Part shown: in pieces, positions 17,040 to 25,909 of the stretch | Layout: every line of letters starts with the position of its first letter | How positions within the stretch are numbered: position 1 is the stretch's first letter | Assembly (NCBI RefSeq): GCF_001320245.1 | Contig: NZ_BCBA01000001.1 | Span: 118,811-182,810, forward strand | From: Pseudomonas sp. NBRC 111124 | Lineage (GTDB): Bacteria > Pseudomonadota > Gammaproteobacteria > Pseudomonadales > Pseudomonadaceae | DNA length: 64,000 nucleotides | Direction: 5' to 3' | Position numbers and translations under genes: made by a program | Notes under the pieces: model-generated | The model's input: only the letters and a program-made list of their open reading frames with translations | The model's database searches: none | Told to the model about the DNA's origin: nothing

Positions 17040-17064
17040 CTTCGCGGCTAAAACCGCCCCACAG
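17040..17064. repeat. Half REP element
   Basis: TTCGCGGCTAAAACCGCCCCACAGG matches one arm of the REP consensus. It is unpaired and lies in the 213-bp gap between benD and the YdjM-like gene, which otherwise holds only short GC-rich inverted repeats. Confidence 0.6.
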
Positions 17065-17094
17065 GGGCGCTGTGTCTTCCAGCTTGTGCGGGCG

Positions 17095-17856
17095 TCAGCC
17101 GAGGTCACCGCCCCCCACCGGCAGGGTCACGCCGGTGATGTAGGAGGCTTCGTCGGAGGCCAGGAAGAGGATCGCGCCGACCTGTTCGTCGATGCTGCCG
17201 TAGCGGCGCATCAGGCTGCTGTCGAGGGTCTGGTCGACGATCTGCTGGTACCATGCCTTGTCCTGCTCGCTCTGTTCGCTGCTGTTGCGCGGCACCCGCC
17301 GCGGGGGTGCCTCGGTACCGCCGGGCGCGGTGGCGTTGACGCGGATGCCGCGGCCAGCGGTTTCGAAGGCCAGGCACGCAGTGAGTGCGTTGACGCCGCC
17401 CTTGGCCGCGCCGTAGGGCACTCGGTTGACCCCGCGGGTAGCGATCGACGAGACGTTGACGATGGCGCCACTGCCACGCTCGAGCATGTACGGCAGTGCC
17501 GCATGGCAGCACCACAGGGTCGGGAACAGCGAGCGGCGCACTTCGGCCTCGATCTGCTCGACTTCATAGTGCTCGAAGGGCTTGGCCCAAATGGTGCCGC
17601 CGACGTTGTTGACCAGGATGTCGAGGCGGCCGAAGGTCTCCACTGCCGTGGCCATGACCTGGGCGCAATCGGCATGCAGTTCAAGGTCGGCGGTGAGGGT
17701 CAGCATGCCCTCCCCGGCCAGTTCGTGCACCAGCTCGGAACGGTCCACCGCCACTACCTGCGCGCCTTCGGCCTTGAGCCGCCAGCACACGCCGCGGCCA
17801 ATACCCTGGGCGGCGCCGGTGACCAAAGCGACCTTGTTGTGGAATCGGTTGTTCAC
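17095..17856 (-). CDS. benD: Benzoate diol dehydrogenase BenD
   Basis: A 253-residue short-chain dehydrogenase that oxidises and decarboxylates 1,6-dihydroxycyclohexa-2,4-diene-1-carboxylate to catechol with NAD+. It shows the SDR cofactor motif TGAAQGIGRG, NNVGG, the catalytic Ser in NVSSIATRG and YxxxK in YGAAKGG. The start is GTG 17856 after GAAAGGAG. It is the last gene of benABCD, 78 bp after benC. No benK, benE or catA follows, unlike the usual P. putida arrangement; the next genes are the unrelated YdjM/TraX pair. Confidence 0.95.
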   Translation of the reverse strand: MNNRFHNKVALVTGAAQGIGRGVCWRLKAEGAQVVAVDRSELVHELAGEGMLTLTADLELHADCAQVMATAVETFGRLDILVNNVGGTIWAKPFEHYEVEQIEAEVRRSLFPTLWCCHAALPYMLERGSGAIVNVSSIATRGVNRVPYGAAKGGVNALTACLAFETAGRGIRVNATAPGGTEAPPRRVPRNSSEQSEQDKAWYQQIVDQTLDSSLMRRYGSIDEQVGAILFLASDEASYITGVTLPVGGGDLG

Positions 17857-17934
17857 GTCGATCTCCTTTCAATCCCGCAGTCAATAAAAAAGAGGCCACC
17901 GTCACCCGCACGATGCCGGTGACCTCAAGGACAC

Positions 17935-18945
17935 TCAGGCCGCCGCCGCGAATTTCTCGTAGTAGAAGTTCACCGGGTTGATGTCCCGCTCACGCAGGTA
18001 CTGGCTCACCGCCTCGACCATCGGCGGTGGCCCGCACAGGTACACATCGACGTCGCCGTCATTGAGGTGCTGCGGCGCGATGTGCTGGGTCACGTAGCCC
18101 TTCTGCGGGTACTGGCTGTCGGGGCTGGCCACGCAGGCGCTGAAGGTGAAGTTGGGGATGCACGCCGCCAGGTCCTGCAAGCGGTCCAGCTCGACCAGGT
18201 CGAAATCGTTGGTCACCCCGTATATGAGGTGCAGCGGGTGTTCGCTGCCCTGCGCGGCGATCTTTTCGAGCATCGCCGTGAACGGTGCCAGGCCCGTGCC
18301 ACCCGCCAGCAGCAACAGCGGGCGCTGGATTGGCCGCAGGTAGAAGCTGCCCAGCGGACCGGCCAGGGTCATGCTGTCACCGGCCTTGGCCAGGCCGGTG
18401 AGGAAGCTGCTCATCAGGCCCCCTGGCACATTGCGTATCAGGAAGCTGACCTCGCCGTCCTTCGGCAGCGAGCTGAAGGAATAGGCACGACGCTGGTCGC
18501 TGCCCGGCACGTTGAGGTTGACGTATTGCCCCGGCAGGAACGCCAGGCGACGCAATGCCTCACCCTTGATCGACAAGGCGATGGTGCTGGCCGACAGTTG
18601 GCGCACATCGCTGATGGCCGCCTCGAAACTGGCCTGTTCGGTCTTGCACAGCTGCGACGAAGCCGGGATGCGCACCACGCAATCGCTTTCGGCGCGCATC
18701 TGGCAGGTCAGCACGTAGCCCTGGGCGATTTCATCCTCGCTCAGGGCGTCTTCGATGAAGTTGTCGCCCAGGTCGTAGCGCCCGGACTCGGCCTTGCACT
18801 TGCAGGTGCCGCAGGCGCCGTCGCGGCAGTCCAGCGGGATGTTGATGCCCTGGCGGTAGGCGGCATCGGCCACGGTTTCATGGCCGCTGGCCTCGATGAA
18901 GCGGGTGACCCCATCTTCGAAATTAAGCGCGATCTGGAAGCTCAT
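17935..18945 (-). CDS. benC: Benzoate 1,2-dioxygenase reductase BenC
   Basis: A 336-residue electron-transfer component. The N-terminal plant-type [2Fe-2S] ferredoxin has ligands in CRDGACGTCKC plus a later Cys in VLTCQM. A ferredoxin-NADP reductase module follows, with the FAD motif RAYSFSS, the NAD motif GGTGLAPF, and the C-terminal CGPPPMV and FYYEKF. It takes electrons from NADH to the BenAB oxygenase. Start ATG 18945 is 70 bp after benB. The longer open frame upstream is rejected because the ferredoxin fold starts directly at MSFQIALNFEDG. Confidence 0.95.
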   Translation of the reverse strand: MSFQIALNFEDGVTRFIEASGHETVADAAYRQGINIPLDCRDGACGTCKCKAESGRYDLGDNFIEDALSEDEIAQGYVLTCQMRAESDCVVRIPASSQLCKTEQASFEAAISDVRQLSASTIALSIKGEALRRLAFLPGQYVNLNVPGSDQRRAYSFSSLPKDGEVSFLIRNVPGGLMSSFLTGLAKAGDSMTLAGPLGSFYLRPIQRPLLLLAGGTGLAPFTAMLEKIAAQGSEHPLHLIYGVTNDFDLVELDRLQDLAACIPNFTFSACVASPDSQYPQKGYVTQHIAPQHLNDGDVDVYLCGPPPMVEAVSQYLRERDINPVNFYYEKFAAAA

Positions 18946-19015
18946 GTTGCACCTCGCGGGCGAGCCTGGCTGCGGCGCGCCAAATGGCACACCGAGCGGC
19001 TCGCATTACCTCGGA

Positions 19016-19501
19016 TCAGATGTGGTAGATGTCGATGACCTGACGCACGTAGTCGTTCTTCAGCACCACCTTCTTGGCCTTGATCAGCGGCTGCTCGCCG
19101 CGCAGGTCGAGGGTATAGAAGCTGGTGCCGAAGTAGCTGTCGGTGGTCTTGTAGCGGAAGCTCAGGGTGTGCCAGTTGAACCGCACCTGGCAGCTGCCTT
19201 CGCCCTGTTCGACGATCTCGATGTTGCTGATGTTGTGCGAGGTGCGGGTGTCCGGCACGGTCGCACTGGAACGCTCGGTCTTGATGCGGAACACCCGGTC
19301 TTCAAGGCCGCCACGGTTGCCGTACCAAATCAGCGAGATTTCGCTCTGTGGATCGAGGGTAAGGGTGTCGTCATCGTCCCAGGCCGGCATCCAGAAGGTC
19401 GCGTCGCTGGCATACAGTTCCAGCCATTGGTCCCACTGGGCATCGTCCAGGTAGCGCGCTTCTCGGTAGAGGAAGTCGCGCACGGTGTCATGCAGGCTCA
19501 T
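19016..19501 (-). CDS. benB: Benzoate 1,2-dioxygenase small subunit BenB
   Basis: A 161-residue beta subunit of the ring-hydroxylating oxygenase, with a cystatin-like fold ([33 protein letters not shown]). It forms the alpha3beta3 enzyme with BenA. Its ATG overlaps the benA stop by 4 nt (ATGA), so translation is coupled and subunit ratios are matched. Confidence 0.95.
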   Translation of the reverse strand: MSLHDTVRDFLYREARYLDDAQWDQWLELYASDATFWMPAWDDDDTLTLDPQSEISLIWYGNRGGLEDRVFRIKTERSSATVPDTRTSHNISNIEIVEQGEGSCQVRFNWHTLSFRYKTTDSYFGTSFYTLDLRGEQPLIKAKKVVLKNDYVRQVIDIYHI

Positions 19502-20856
19502 TGCACGGCCTCCACGGGGATCAGCTGGGTTTCCATTTCGAGGGCCTTGATCATGGTGTCCTGCCAGTACTTGTGCTGCAGCACGAACAGGCCCTCGTCC
19601 TCGGTGCGCACGCCCGACAGCAGCGGTTTGAGTTCGATTTCCTTCGCTGCGTCATCGGCACCTTCGACCCAGTGCTGCGCACCACGGGACATGTCGTTCC
19701 AGCCAGTGCCGCCGCCATAGCCGGTCTGGCAGGAGCGGAACTCTTCCAGGTCGTCCGGGGTGGCCATGCCACTCACGTTGAAGAAGTCTTCGTACTGGCG
19801 GATGCGCTTGGCGCGGGCATCGGCGCTTTCGCCTTTCGGTGCGATGCAGTAGATGGTGATCTCGGTTTTGTTCACTGAAATCGGCCGGGCGATGCGGATC
19901 TGCGAGCTGAACTGGTCCATCAGGTACACATTCGGGTACAGGCACAGGTTGCGCGAGTTCTCGATCATCCAGTCGGCACGGGCCTGGCCGAAATCGGCAG
20001 CCAGTTGGTCGCGGCGTTCGAAGGCCGGGCGGTCTTCGGGGTTGGCCCAGCGGGTCCACAGCAGCAGGTGGCCGTGGTCGAAGGAATAGAAGCCACCGCC
20101 CTGCTTGGCCCAGGATCCGGCACTCATGGTCTTGATCTCGTCACCCGCTTCGCGCTGCTTGCGCTGGTTCTGGGTGGCGGCGTAGTTCCAGTGCACGGAG
20201 CTGACGTGATAGCCGTCGGCGCCGTTCTCGGCGGTGAGCTTCCAGTTGCCCTCGTAGATGTACGAGCTGGCACCGCGCAGTACTTCGAGGCCCTCCGGGG
20301 ACTGGTCGACGATCATGTCGATGATCCTGGCGGACTCGCCGAGGTGTTCGACCAACGGCTTGACGTCGGCATTCAGGCTGCCGAACAGGAAGCCCCGGTA
20401 CGACTCGAAGCGGGCGACCCTGGTCAGGTCGTGGGAGCCGTCGCAGTTGAAGCTGTCAGGGTAACCGGCGTTGCTCGGGTCCTTGACCTTGAGCAACTTG
20501 CCGCTGTTGTTGAAGGTCCAGCCGTGGAACGGGCAGGTGTAGCTTGCGCGGTTACCGCGCTTGTGCCGGCACAGCATGGCGCCGCGGTGGCTGCAGGCGT
20601 TGAGGAAGGCATTGAGCATCCCATCCTTGTTGCGCGCGATGAAGATCGGCTGGCGCCCCATGGTCAGGGAGAGGAAGTCATTCTTTTCGGGGATCTGGCT
20701 TTCATGGGCCAGATAGATCCAGTTGCCCTCGAAGATGTGCTTCATCTCCAGGTCGAACAGCCGCGGGTCAGTGAACATCTCGCGTTTGCAGCGATAGACG
20801 CCCGTTTCGCGATCGTCCTCGAGCATGGCATTGAGGTAGTCGAATCCCAGGGACAT
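19498..20856 (-). CDS. benA: Benzoate 1,2-dioxygenase large subunit BenA
   Basis: A 452-residue alpha subunit that dihydroxylates benzoate at C1-C2. The Rieske ligands are CSHRG and CPFHGW near residues 92-115. The mononuclear iron ligands lie in the catalytic domain ([15 protein letters not shown] and the downstream Asp region). The ATG at 20856 gives the standard length; an upstream in-frame TTG at 20871 would add five residues and is not preferred. A GGAG site and a double CA motif (AACAATAACAA) lie just upstream. Transcription probably depends on BenR through the two boxes at 20921-20956. Confidence 0.96.
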   Translation of the reverse strand: MSLGFDYLNAMLEDDRETGVYRCKREMFTDPRLFDLEMKHIFEGNWIYLAHESQIPEKNDFLSLTMGRQPIFIARNKDGMLNAFLNACSHRGAMLCRHKRGNRASYTCPFHGWTFNNSGKLLKVKDPSNAGYPDSFNCDGSHDLTRVARFESYRGFLFGSLNADVKPLVEHLGESARIIDMIVDQSPEGLEVLRGASSYIYEGNWKLTAENGADGYHVSSVHWNYAATQNQRKQREAGDEIKTMSAGSWAKQGGGFYSFDHGHLLLWTRWANPEDRPAFERRDQLAADFGQARADWMIENSRNLCLYPNVYLMDQFSSQIRIARPISVNKTEITIYCIAPKGESADARAKRIRQYEDFFNVSGMATPDDLEEFRSCQTGYGGGTGWNDMSRGAQHWVEGADDAAKEIELKPLLSGVRTEDEGLFVLQHKYWQDTMIKALEMETQLIPVEAVQ

Positions 20857-20871
20857 GGCCAGGGTCTCCAA

Positions 20872-20882
20872 TTGTTATTGTT
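20872..20882 (-). promoter_or_regulatory. Crc/Hfq CA motif before benA
   Basis: On the minus strand AACAATAACAA gives two overlapping AANAANAA matches immediately before the GGAG site of benA. Benzoate genes are established Crc/Hfq targets in P. putida. Confidence 0.55.
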
Positions 20883-20893
20883 CAGGCCGGGTC

Positions 20894-20956
20894 AGGTTAG
20901 GGTTTGCCCTGGGGCGGCAATATCCACTGAGTGCAGAGTGCTATCCGTTTTGTGCA
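20894..20956 (-). promoter_or_regulatory. benA promoter with two BenR/XylS boxes
   Basis: Two exact TGCA-N6-GGNTA boxes read on the minus strand: TGCACAAAACGGATA (20942-20956) and TGCACTCAGTGGATA (20921-20935). They start 21 bp apart, as in the XylS-dependent Pm promoter. A possible -10, TAACCT, is at 20894-20899. BenR itself is not encoded in the window. Confidence 0.85.
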
Positions 20957-20982
20957 ATTATCGGCGCGATAGCATTTATCCA

Positions 20983-21012
20983 TTGAACAGTGCGCATCGC
21001 CTGAAGTAAGCT
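20983..21012 (+). promoter_or_regulatory. Candidate sigma-70 promoter for the aroF leader
   Basis: TTGAAC, an 18-bp spacer and TAAGCT would start a transcript near 21018, only about 20 nt before the first mini-ORF. The match is moderate. It diverges from the ben promoter. Confidence 0.4.
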
Positions 21013-21036
21013 CGGGCTCATTCACTGGAGAGCAAC

Positions 21037-21156
21037 ATGCCGAAACACACCCGCAACCACGCCAACCACACCGGTCGCACCCTGCGCCCTGTGCTGGCCG
21101 TTGCCGGCTGCCAGGCTGCTGCCAGCTATTACTTTGGGTATTGGTTTAGCCACTAG
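21037..21156 (+). CDS. Aromatic-rich leader peptide (39 aa) upstream of DAHP synthase
   Basis: A short gene with CTGGAG 6 nt before its ATG. Its last residues before the stop are YYFGYWFSH: six aromatics in seven positions (31-37), covering Tyr, Phe and Trp. A hairpin (GGCGCCG/CGGCGCC at 21156-21178) follows the stop, then a strong intrinsic terminator at 21213-21251. A short ORF with clustered codons for the pathway end-products, placed before a terminator and the biosynthetic gene, is the classic layout of ribosome-mediated attenuation. The N-terminal 30 residues look irrelevant to that role. The assignment is inferred from architecture. Confidence 0.7.
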   Translation: MPKHTRNHANHTGRTLRPVLAVAGCQAAASYYFGYWFSH

Positions 21157-21212
21157 GCGCCGATACCCACACGGCGCCCACCTTCGAGGGGCCGCCGAAC
21201 ATGAGAATACTC

Positions 21213-21251
21213 AAACCCCCGGTCGGCTCCCCGACCGGGGGTTTTGCTTTT
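21213..21251 (+). terminator. Intrinsic terminator, probable attenuator of the DAHP synthase gene
   Basis: An 11-bp GC stem (21216-21226 with 21231-21241) over a CTCC loop, followed by TTTTGCTTTT. It lies 57 nt after the stop of the aromatic leader peptide and 239 nt before the synthase. Confidence 0.85.
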
Positions 21252-21293
21252 CAGGCCATTGCACTTTTACCGATTCGAACTGAGGACAGACTC

Positions 21294-21440
21294 ATGAACT
21301 ACGCCACTTATTACTACGCAAGCACCTATGCCTGGCGATTTAGCCAATCCCGTTCGGGCCAGCCTGCCGCCTCCGATCGGTCCATCACCGGTGGCAATGC
21401 TGCAGACAATCAATCAACGAATAGTCGAACACATCGATAG
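21294..21440 (+). CDS. Second Tyr-rich mini-ORF (48 aa) upstream of DAHP synthase
   Basis: The ATG is preceded by TGAGGA. The first 16 residues contain five Tyr plus Trp and Phe (MNYATYYYASTYAWRF). The rest is Ser/Gly/Asn-rich and ends 49 nt before the synthase start. No second T-tailed terminator is visible, but a small stem (GCGGG/CCCGC) precedes the synthase ribosome site. It may give a second Tyr-sensing step, for instance at translation or Rho access, or be a relic of a duplicated leader. Confidence 0.5.
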   Translation: MNYATYYYASTYAWRFSQSRSGQPAASDRSITGGNAADNQSTNSRTHR

Positions 21441-21489
21441 GGCCGACCGCGCGGGCCAGAACCCGCCGTCCGCCCAGGGAACATACGCC

Positions 21490-22551
21490 ATGCACGCCTC
21501 GAACCTCGCTCTGCCCCTGACCCAACCGCACGCTGCCAACACCACCGTCAGCCAGCGCCTGCCCAGCCCGCACCTGCTCAAGCAGCAGATGCCGCTGTCT
21601 ACCGAACTCGCCCAACAAGTCCACAGCCACCGCCAGGCCATCCGCGCCATCCTCGAAGGCCGCGATGAGCGCCTGCTGGTGATCGTCGGGCCGTGTTCGA
21701 TCCACGACCCCCGCTCAGCCCTGGAATACGCCGACCGCCTGGCGGCGCTGAGCCGCGAGGTCGATGACAAGCTGCTGCTGGTGATGCGCGCCTATGTGGA
21801 AAAACCCCGTACCACGGTGGGCTGGAAAGGCCTGGCCTACGATCCGCACCTGGACGGCAGCGACGACATGCATGCCGGCATCGCCCTGTCCCGTGGTTTG
21901 ATGCTGAGCATGATCGAACGCGGCCTGCCGGTCGCCACCGAGTTGCTGCAACCGATGGCCGCCGGGTACTTCGACGACCTGCTGGGCTGGGCGGCAATTG
22001 GCGCGCGCACCACCGAATCGCAGATCCATCGGGAAATGGTCAGCGGCCTGGAGCTGCCGGTCGGCTTCAAGAACGGCACCGACGGCGGCGTCGGCATCGC
22101 CTGTGACGCCATGCGCAGCGCCGCGGCGTCGCACCGTCACTTCGGCATGGATGCCCAGGGCTACCCGGCGATCATCGAGACCCTGGGCAATCCGGACACC
22201 CACCTGGTGCTGCGCGGCGGCCACAAGGGCCCGAACTACGATGCCAAGAGCATCGCCCAGGCTCGCCAAGGGCTGGCCAAGGCCGGTTTGGAGGCACGCA
22301 TCATGGTCGATTGCAGCCATGCCAACAGCGGCAAGGACCCTGCCCGCCAGCCCGCAGTGTTCGAGGATGTCCTGGCCCAACGTCTGGCCGGTGATCGCTC
22401 GATTGTCGGCGTAATGCTCGAAGGCCATCTCTTCGATGGCTGCCAGGCCCTGGGCAAGGGCGCGCTGAAATATGGCGTGTCGATCACCGATGGCTGCCTG
22501 GGCTGGAGCTCGACCGAAAGCCTGCTGCGCGAGGCCGCAGCGCGTATGTGA
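21490..22551 (+). CDS. aroF: 3-deoxy-D-arabino-heptulosonate-7-phosphate (DAHP) synthase, class I
   Basis: A 353-residue enzyme joining phosphoenolpyruvate and erythrose-4-phosphate at the entry to the shikimate pathway. Signatures: VGPCSIHDP, KPRTTVGWKGL, GARTTESQIHREM, VGFKNGTDG, and VDCSHANSGK near the metal site. The ATG at 21490 gives the usual AroF/AroG/AroH length, although the frame is open further upstream. I cannot tell from sequence whether the allosteric inhibitor is Tyr, Phe or Trp; the Tyr-heavy leaders favour Tyr, hence the tentative symbol. Confidence 0.92.
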   Translation: MHASNLALPLTQPHAANTTVSQRLPSPHLLKQQMPLSTELAQQVHSHRQAIRAILEGRDERLLVIVGPCSIHDPRSALEYADRLAALSREVDDKLLLVMRAYVEKPRTTVGWKGLAYDPHLDGSDDMHAGIALSRGLMLSMIERGLPVATELLQPMAAGYFDDLLGWAAIGARTTESQIHREMVSGLELPVGFKNGTDGGVGIACDAMRSAAASHRHFGMDAQGYPAIIETLGNPDTHLVLRGGHKGPNYDAKSIAQARQGLAKAGLEARIMVDCSHANSGKDPARQPAVFEDVLAQRLAGDRSIVGVMLEGHLFDGCQALGKGALKYGVSITDGCLGWSSTESLLREAAARM

Positions 22552-22633
22552 AGTGCCTACAGCAAGCCCGGCGAGACACGACCCAATCAAGTGCGCTAGG
22601 CTTGCCGTTTTCACCCCCCAAGGAGCAGTATCC

Positions 22634-22915
22634 ATGGCACGCGCCACCGCACGTCACATCCTCGTTGCCTCTGAAGACAAGTGCAACGAACTGAAAGCCC
22701 AGATCGAAGCCGGTGCCGACTTCGCTGAAATCGCCAAGGCCAACTCCACCTGCCCGTCCAGCCGCCAAGGCGGTGACCTGGGTTCGTTCGGCCCAGGCCA
22801 GATGGTCAAGGAATTCGACACCGTGGTGTTCAGCGCCCCGGTCAACACCGTACAGGGCCCTGTGAAGACCCAGTTCGGCTACCACCTGCTGGAAGTGACC
22901 AGCCGCCAGGACTAA
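22634..22915 (+). CDS. ppiC: Peptidyl-prolyl cis-trans isomerase, single-domain parvulin
   Basis: A 93-residue cytoplasmic parvulin that isomerises prolyl bonds. It has the family pattern ARHILVAS, CPSSRQGGDLGSFGPGQMVKEFDTVVF and FGYHLLEV. No signal peptide. AAGGAG precedes the ATG. It lies 82 bp after aroF. A second parvulin of the same size is at 31406-31681. Confidence 0.93.
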   Translation: MARATARHILVASEDKCNELKAQIEAGADFAEIAKANSTCPSSRQGGDLGSFGPGQMVKEFDTVVFSAPVNTVQGPVKTQFGYHLLEVTSRQD

Positions 22916-22928
22916 GTCATCGCATCCG

Positions 22929-24854
22929 ATGATTATCCCTGTGGGAGCGAGCGTGCTCGCGAACAGGCCTGAGCAGACAACAAGGTTGTCTGGGCGGGCC
23001 CATTCGCGGGCATGCCCGCTCCCACAGGTCATTTTTGCGGCCGTGCTTTTGTGTATGGGCTGGATGGCGCAAGCCGCGCCCACCCACGCGCTGACCGTCT
23101 ACGGCGAAGCCCCCCGCTATAGCGAAAGCTTCCGCCACTTCGACTACGCCAACCCTGATGCCCCAAAGGGTGGCCTGATGCGCCGTTCGGCCATCGAAAT
23201 CGGCCAGTTCGACCATATCCTGCCCTACATCGACAAAGGCATCGGCGTCAGCGAGGTCGATGGCTGGCTGTATGCACCCCTGGCGCAACGCTCGTTCGAC
23301 GAGCCCTACACCGTCTACGGTCTGATCGCCCGGCGCATGGAACGCGGCCCGGATGACGCCTGGCTGCGCTTCGAGATCGACCCCAAGGCGACCTTCGCCG
23401 ATGGCAAGCCGGTGCGCGCCGAAGATGTGCGTTTCAGCTTCGACAAGCTGATGGCCGAAGGCAGCCTCAAATACCGCACGCAGTTCGCCGATGTCGCCGG
23501 CGTCACGGTCGAAGGCCCGCAGCAGGTGCGTTTCGACTTCAAGCAACCCCACGGCCGCACCTTGGCCCTGGACCTGGCCAGCCTGCCGGTGTTGCCCGAG
23601 CACGATTGGGCCAAGCGCGACTTCGCCAACGGCGCCGGCTTCGACAAACCGGTCGGTAGCGGCCCTTACCGCATCGGGCGCATCGACAACGGCCGCAGCA
23701 TCACCTTCGAGCGCGACCCGAACTGGTGGGCCAAGGACCTGCCGGTCAATCGCGGGCGCTACAATTTCGAACACATCCGTATCGAGTATTTCGGCGACAC
23801 CGAAGTGGCGCGCCAGGTGCTCAAGGGCGGCGGCTACGACTACAACCGCGAGTTTTCCGCCACCGCCTACACCCTGGGCTACAACGGCGCGCAGCTGGAC
23901 GATGGCCGCCTGCAGCGTGCCCACCTGGGCCCGGCCAAGCCACAGGCGGCCCAGGGCTTCGTGTTCAACCTGGACCAGCCACCGTTCAAGGACCGCCGCG
24001 TACGTCAGGCACTGGCCATGCTCTGGGACTTCGAGTGGAGCAACCGGCAGATGATGCGCAACCTGTACATCCGCCAGCAGAGTGTGTTCTCCAATACCCC
24101 GTTGGCCGCCCGCGCGCTGCCGGATGCAGGTGAGCTCAAGCTGCTCGAACCGCTACGCGGCCGAGTGCCGGACGAAGTCTTCAGCCAGGTGTTCACCGCG
24201 CCAGTTACCGACGGCTCAGGGATCATTCGCCCTCAGCAACTGCAGGCGCTGGCGTTGTTGCAGCAAGCGGGCTGGCACCCTGACGGCGATCGCTTGGTCA
24301 ACGCCCAGGGCGAGCCGCTGGAATTCACCTTCCTTAACGGCCAGTCCGGCCTGGAGCGCCTGCTGCTGCCGTGGAAGCGCAACCTGGCGCAGATCGGCAT
24401 CACCCTGAATATCCGCAACGTCGACTCGGCGCAGTACGTGAACCGGCTGATGGCCCGCGACTACGACATGATCGTCACCGGCTATTCGGTCACGCTGTCG
24501 CCAGGCGCCGAGCTTTACAACTACTTCGGTTCAGCCGCCGCCAACGACCCGGGCTCGAACAACCTGATGGTGCTCAAGGACCCGGTGGTGGACCAACTGA
24601 TCGACGGCCTGGTACGCGCCGACACCCAGGCCGCCATGCTGCACCACGCCCATGCCCTGGACCGGGTGCTGCAGTGGAACTATTACTGGATCCCCAACTA
24701 TTACCCGCCGGGCAGCTCAACCGTGTGGTGGAACCGCTTCGGCGTGCCGAAAGTCCAGCCCGCCTATGACGAAGGCCTGGACAGCTGGTGGGAAGTCAGC
24801 CCGACCGCGCTGACGAACGCGCAGATGGCCGAACGGCAGAAGGCCAAGCCATGA
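22929..24854 (+). CDS. yejA: Peptide/microcin C-type ABC transporter substrate-binding protein (YejA-like)
   Basis: A family 5 extracellular solute-binding protein ([29 protein letters not shown]), up to 641 residues, delivering oligopeptides to the YejBE permease. A secretory core ([17 protein letters not shown]) lies near residues 34-50 of the longest frame. The start is uncertain: an inverted REP pair (22938-23028) abuts this core, so either translation starts at ATG 22929 and about 27 REP-encoded residues form a long n-region, or a start such as GTG 23043 is used without a visible ribosome site. The stop overlaps yejB by 4 nt. Confidence 0.8.
   Translation: MIIPVGASVLANRPEQTTRLSGRAHSRACPLPQVIFAAVLLCMGWMAQAAPTHALTVYGEAPRYSESFRHFDYANPDAPKGGLMRRSAIEIGQFDHILPYIDKGIGVSEVDGWLYAPLAQRSFDEPYTVYGLIARRMERGPDDAWLRFEIDPKATFADGKPVRAEDVRFSFDKLMAEGSLKYRTQFADVAGVTVEGPQQVRFDFKQPHGRTLALDLASLPVLPEHDWAKRDFANGAGFDKPVGSGPYRIGRIDNGRSITFERDPNWWAKDLPVNRGRYNFEHIRIEYFGDTEVARQVLKGGGYDYNREFSATAYTLGYNGAQLDDGRLQRAHLGPAKPQAAQGFVFNLDQPPFKDRRVRQALAMLWDFEWSNRQMMRNLYIRQQSVFSNTPLAARALPDAGELKLLEPLRGRVPDEVFSQVFTAPVTDGSGIIRPQQLQALALLQQAGWHPDGDRLVNAQGEPLEFTFLNGQSGLERLLLPWKRNLAQIGITLNIRNVDSAQYVNRLMARDYDMIVTGYSVTLSPGAELYNYFGSAAANDPGSNNLMVLKDPVVDQLIDGLVRADTQAAMLHHAHALDRVLQWNYYWIPNYYPPGSSTVWWNRFGVPKVQPAYDEGLDSWWEVSPTALTNAQMAERQKAKP
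22938..23028. repeat. Inverted REP pair overlapping the yejA 5' end
   Basis: The left copy starts CCTGTGGGAGCGAGCGTGCT and the right copy contains ATTCGCGGGCATGCCCGCTC followed by CCACAGG. The right arm ends where the yejA signal-peptide codons begin. Confidence 0.88.
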
Positions 24855-25909
24855 CGCACTACATTCTGCGGCGCCTGCTGCTGATCATCCCGACCTTGCT
24901 GGCGATCCTGCTGGTCAATTTCGCCATCGTCCAGGCCGCCCCCGGTGGCCCGGTCGAACAGGCGGTGGCTCGGTTGCAGGGCTTGGGCGGCGGCGCGCCC
25001 GGTTCGCGGGTCGAGGTGGTACACGGCGAATCCCGTGCCACCCGCGGCCTGGACCCTAAGCTGATCGAAGAGATCAAGCGCCAGTACGGGTTTGACAAGA
25101 CCGCCCCGGAACGCCTGTGGCTGATGCTCGGCCAGTACGCCCGGCTGGACTTCGGCCAGAGCTTCTTCCGGGGTGCCAAGGTCACCGACCTGATCCTCGA
25201 CAAGCTGCCGGTGACCCTGTCGCTAGGCTTCTGGGCCACGTTGATCACCTACCTGGTGTCGATCCCGCTGGGCATCCGCAAGGCGGTGCGCCATGGCAGC
25301 CGCTTCGATACCTGGAGCAGCGCGCTGATCGTGGTCGGCTATGCCCTGCCCTCGTTCCTGTTCGCGCTGCTGCTGATCGTGCTGTTCGCCGGCGGCACTT
25401 CGCTGAACTGGTTCCCGGTACGTGGCCTGGTCTCGGATGACTTCGACCAGCTCAGCCTGCTGGGCAAGGTCGCCGATTACTTCTGGCACCTGGTGCTGCC
25501 GGTCGGCGCCCTGGTGATCGGCGGCTTTGCCACCCTTACCCTGCTGACCAAGAACGCCTTTCTCGATGAAATCTCTCGCCAGTACGTGGTCACCGCCCGC
25601 GCCAAGGGCCTCAGCGAACGCCGCGTGCTGTATGGGCACGTGCTGCGCAACGCCATGCTGCTGGTGCTGGCCGGCCTGCCGCAGGCGCTGATCACGGTGT
25701 TCTTTGCCGGCTCGTTGCTGATCGAGGTGATTTTCTCCCTCGATGGCCTTGGCCGCATGAGCTACGAAGCGGCCGTGTCCCGCGACTACCCGGTGGTGTT
25801 CGGCACGCTGTTCATCTTCACCCTGGCCGGCCTGCTGTTCCGCCTGATCGGTGATCTGGCCTTCACCGTGCTCGACCCGCGCATCGACTTCGACTCGAGG
25901 GCGCACTGA
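24851..25909 (+). CDS. yejB: ABC transporter permease YejB
   Basis: A 352-residue inner-membrane permease of the oligopeptide type: an N-terminal TM segment ([25 protein letters not shown]), a large periplasmic insertion, then five TM segments with the EAA loop region ([21 protein letters not shown]). It forms the channel with YejE. It overlaps yejA by 4 nt (ATGA) and yejE by 1 nt (TGATG), so the three are translationally coupled. Confidence 0.93.
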   Translation: MTHYILRRLLLIIPTLLAILLVNFAIVQAAPGGPVEQAVARLQGLGGGAPGSRVEVVHGESRATRGLDPKLIEEIKRQYGFDKTAPERLWLMLGQYARLDFGQSFFRGAKVTDLILDKLPVTLSLGFWATLITYLVSIPLGIRKAVRHGSRFDTWSSALIVVGYALPSFLFALLLIVLFAGGTSLNWFPVRGLVSDDFDQLSLLGKVADYFWHLVLPVGALVIGGFATLTLLTKNAFLDEISRQYVVTARAKGLSERRVLYGHVLRNAMLLVLAGLPQALITVFFAGSLLIEVIFSLDGLGRMSYEAAVSRDYPVVFGTLFIFTLAGLLFRLIGDLAFTVLDPRIDFDSRAH

